From positions 1 to 7,733 of the forward strand of contig JAEXPG010000279.1 in the NCBI GenBank assembly GCA_023447015.1: a stretch of DNA of 7,733 bases, in the 5' to 3' direction. The notes beneath the pieces were generated by a model, which ran no database searches, was not told the origin of the DNA, and saw only the letters and a list, made by a program, of their open reading frames with translations. Shown in pieces: positions 6,466 through 7,733 of this stretch; the first letter of the stretch is position 1; every line of letters starts with the position of its first letter. A program made the position numbers and the translations under genes. The stretch is from Verrucomicrobiota bacterium (GTDB lineage Bacteria; Verrucomicrobiota; Verrucomicrobiia; Opitutales; Opitutaceae).

Positions 6466-7626
6466 ATGTCCCTCCTGAAAAAACTCCTGTTCGCCCCGTT
6501 GTTCTGCGCGTGTGTCGGTCTCGGTTTCGCCGCCGAATCCGCCACCACGACCGCACCGCTCAACCCCTCCGGCTTCGCCATCCATCGTGGCACCAACCTC
6601 AGCCACTGGCTCTCGCAGGATTTCGGCTGGGCGCCGCGCGAGGAGTGGATCACCGAGAACGACATCCGCTACATCGCCTCGCTCGGCTTCGACCACGTGC
6701 GGCTGCCGGTCGACGAGATCGTGCTCTGGAAGGACGACGGCTCGCCCGACGAGGCGGCGTTCGGCCTGCTCGAGCGGGCGCTGGGCTGGATCCAGGCGGC
6801 GAAGCTCCGCGTCATCGTCGACCTGCACTCCGTGCGGGCGCACCATTTCAACGCCTCGAACGAGGGCGGTCACAACACGCTCTGGACGGATCCGAAAGCC
6901 CAGGACACGTTCATCAACCTGTGGCGGCAGCTCTCGGAGCGCCTCCGCAAGTACCCCGTCGATTTCCTCGCCTACGAGATCATGAACGAGCCGACCGCCG
7001 ACAATCCGGCGGACTGGAACAAGCTCGTCGCGCGCAGCATGACGTTCATCCGTTCGGTGGAGCCCCGGCGTGTGGTCGTGATCGGCGCCAACATGTGGCA
7101 GATCCCGCAGATGCTGCCGAAGCTCGAGGTGCCGGCGGGCGACAAGAACATCATCCTGAGCATGCACACCTACGCGCCGCTGCTGCTCACCCACCACAAG
7201 GCCGGCTGGGTCGACCCGGTGATCCGCGACTACCCGGGACCGGTGGCCTATCCCGGCCCGATCGTCGACACGGCGACCTACGCGAAGCTCGTCGCCGCCT
7301 ACCCGAAGGAGAAATACGACTTCCTCGCCAGTTCGACCGACAACTGGGGCCCGGCGCGGCTGCGCCAGGAGTATGAGCCGGCGATCGCGCGGGCAAAGGA
7401 ACTTGGGCTGCAGCTATACTGCGGCGAGTTCGGCTGCCTGCCCACGGTGCCGCGCGCCGCGCGGCTGGCCTATTACCGCGACATCGTGGGCGTCTTCGAG
7501 GCGGCCGGGATGGCCTGGGCCAACTGGGAATACAAGGGCGACTTCGGCCTCGCCGAGTGGCACGGCCTGAAGTCCCTCGACGGTGCGCCGGATTTGCAGC
7601 TGATCGACGCGCTGCTGCGTCGCTGA
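6466..7626 (+). CDS. Secreted glycoside hydrolase family 5 (cellulase-like beta-glycanase)
   Basis: This 386-aa exported enzyme should cleave beta-linked glucan or mannan chains with retention of configuration. The signal peptide has K5-K6 and a hydrophobic core to about residue 22, with cleavage likely near FAA (21-23); no convincing lipobox is seen. The single catalytic TIM barrel spans about 36-386 with no carbohydrate-binding module. All eight usual GH5 active-site residues can be placed: R79 in VRLPV, H121 in DLHS, N174 and acid/base E175 in IMNEP, H234 and Y236 in MHTY, nucleophile E321 in CGEFG, and W354 in ANWEY. The opening GTNLSHWL (42-49) is like that of exo-glucanase/endoglucanase relatives. 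ATG 6466 is chosen because it gives the signal peptide directly; the frame is open upstream to 6223 but that stretch overlaps the previous gene. No Shine-Dalgarno is present, and CCCCCTCCC precedes the start. It is probably monocistronic, with hairpins on both sides. Subfamily and substrate are undetermined. Confidence 0.93.
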   Translation: MSLLKKLLFAPLFCACVGLGFAAESATTTAPLNPSGFAIHRGTNLSHWLSQDFGWAPREEWITENDIRYIASLGFDHVRLPVDEIVLWKDDGSPDEAAFGLLERALGWIQAAKLRVIVDLHSVRAHHFNASNEGGHNTLWTDPKAQDTFINLWRQLSERLRKYPVDFLAYEIMNEPTADNPADWNKLVARSMTFIRSVEPRRVVVIGANMWQIPQMLPKLEVPAGDKNIILSMHTYAPLLLTHHKAGWVDPVIRDYPGPVAYPGPIVDTATYAKLVAAYPKEKYDFLASSTDNWGPARLRQEYEPAIARAKELGLQLYCGEFGCLPTVPRAARLAYYRDIVGVFEAAGMAWANWEYKGDFGLAEWHGLKSLDGAPDLQLIDALLRR

Positions 7627-7639
7627 CGCGACGCCGATC

Positions 7640-7675
7640 GCGGGCGTGTTTCCGGACGACGGAGACAGCGCCCGC
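7640..7675. other. Long imperfect hairpin just after the GH5 gene
   Basis: GCGGGCG (7640-7646) pairs with CGCCCGC (7669-7675), and GTTTCCG (7648-7654) pairs with CGGAGAC (7660-7666) with one G-T wobble, around the loop GACGA. A single T (7647) opposite AG (7667-7668) separates the two stems, giving 14 pairs in all. It begins 13 bases after the stop codon and has no T tract of its own, so it may stabilise the mRNA end or act with the next hairpin. Confidence 0.55.
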
Positions 7676-7682
7676 GCTGGAG

Positions 7683-7725
7683 CGGCCCGGTTCGCGCCCC
7701 TGTGGTGCACCGGGCCGTTTCGTTT
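7683..7725 (+). terminator. Rho-independent terminator of the GH5 gene
   Basis: CGGCCCGGT (7683-7691) is perfectly complementary to ACCGGGCCG (7709-7717). Inside, GCGCC and GGTGC can add further pairs with one wobble. TTTCGTTT follows directly (7718-7725). The nine-base GC stem with a T-rich tail, 56 bases after the stop codon and on the same strand, is a classic intrinsic terminator. Confidence 0.75.
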
Positions 7726-7733
7726 CCGGGGCT

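Noticed and set aside
6466..6540. Lipoprotein signal in the GH5 enzyme because of Cys14 and Cys16
   Set aside because: The residues before each Cys (PLF and FCA) do not fit a lipobox; an ordinary Sec signal peptide fits better.
6172..7197. A 341-codon minus-strand frame opposite the GH5 gene
   Set aside because: It is antisense to an enzyme with all eight GH5 active-site residues; the composition is that of a GC-rich shadow.

Overview
The window comes from a very GC-rich bacterium. Extreme GC at third codon positions, mostly Shine-Dalgarno-poor and pyrimidine-rich translation starts, and the style of the GH5 and membrane glycosyltransferase proteins suggest a Verrucomicrobiota (Opitutaceae-like) genome. 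That assignment rests on general impression, not on a database search. I saw no tRNA, rRNA, insertion sequence, phage gene or CRISPR array.

Layout. The left end (1-970, minus strand, running off the window) is an NAD-dependent sugar-nucleotide epimerase of the CDP-paratose/tyvelose 2-epimerase type, with Phe where the catalytic Tyr is normally found. A divergent region (about 1040-1769, plus strand) looks like the decayed, internally deleted remnant of a polytopic GT-C/GT39-like membrane protein. Three plus-strand genes follow head to tail with overlapping stop/start codons: a 742-aa polytopic GT-C-like membrane glycosyltransferase (1766-3994), a GtrB/DPM1-like polyprenyl-phosphate glycosyltransferase with two C-terminal membrane segments (3991-5007), and a class I SAM methyltransferase (4997-5731). 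A small secreted protein with an Asp-box-like motif follows (5855-6295). After a hairpin-rich 170-bp spacer with a candidate promoter comes a secreted family 5 glycoside hydrolase with all expected active-site residues (6466-7626), followed by two strong hairpins, the second with a T-rich tail.

How the genes may work together. The GtrB-like enzyme would load a sugar onto undecaprenyl phosphate at the inner face of the inner membrane. The GT-C protein would transfer that lipid-linked sugar to an acceptor on the periplasmic side. The epimerase could supply an unusual sugar, and the methyltransferase could decorate the sugar or glycan. This fits modification of LPS, O-antigen or another surface glycan, but donor and acceptor cannot be read from the sequence. 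The secreted protein and the GH5 enzyme look like separate transcription units with no clear functional tie to the glycan module.

The most unusual points are the Tyr-to-Phe epimerase, the relic membrane glycosyltransferase still coupled by an ATGA overlap to the intact gene downstream, and the structured intergenic DNA around the GH5 gene. I do not see an obviously new multi-gene defence or mobile system here.
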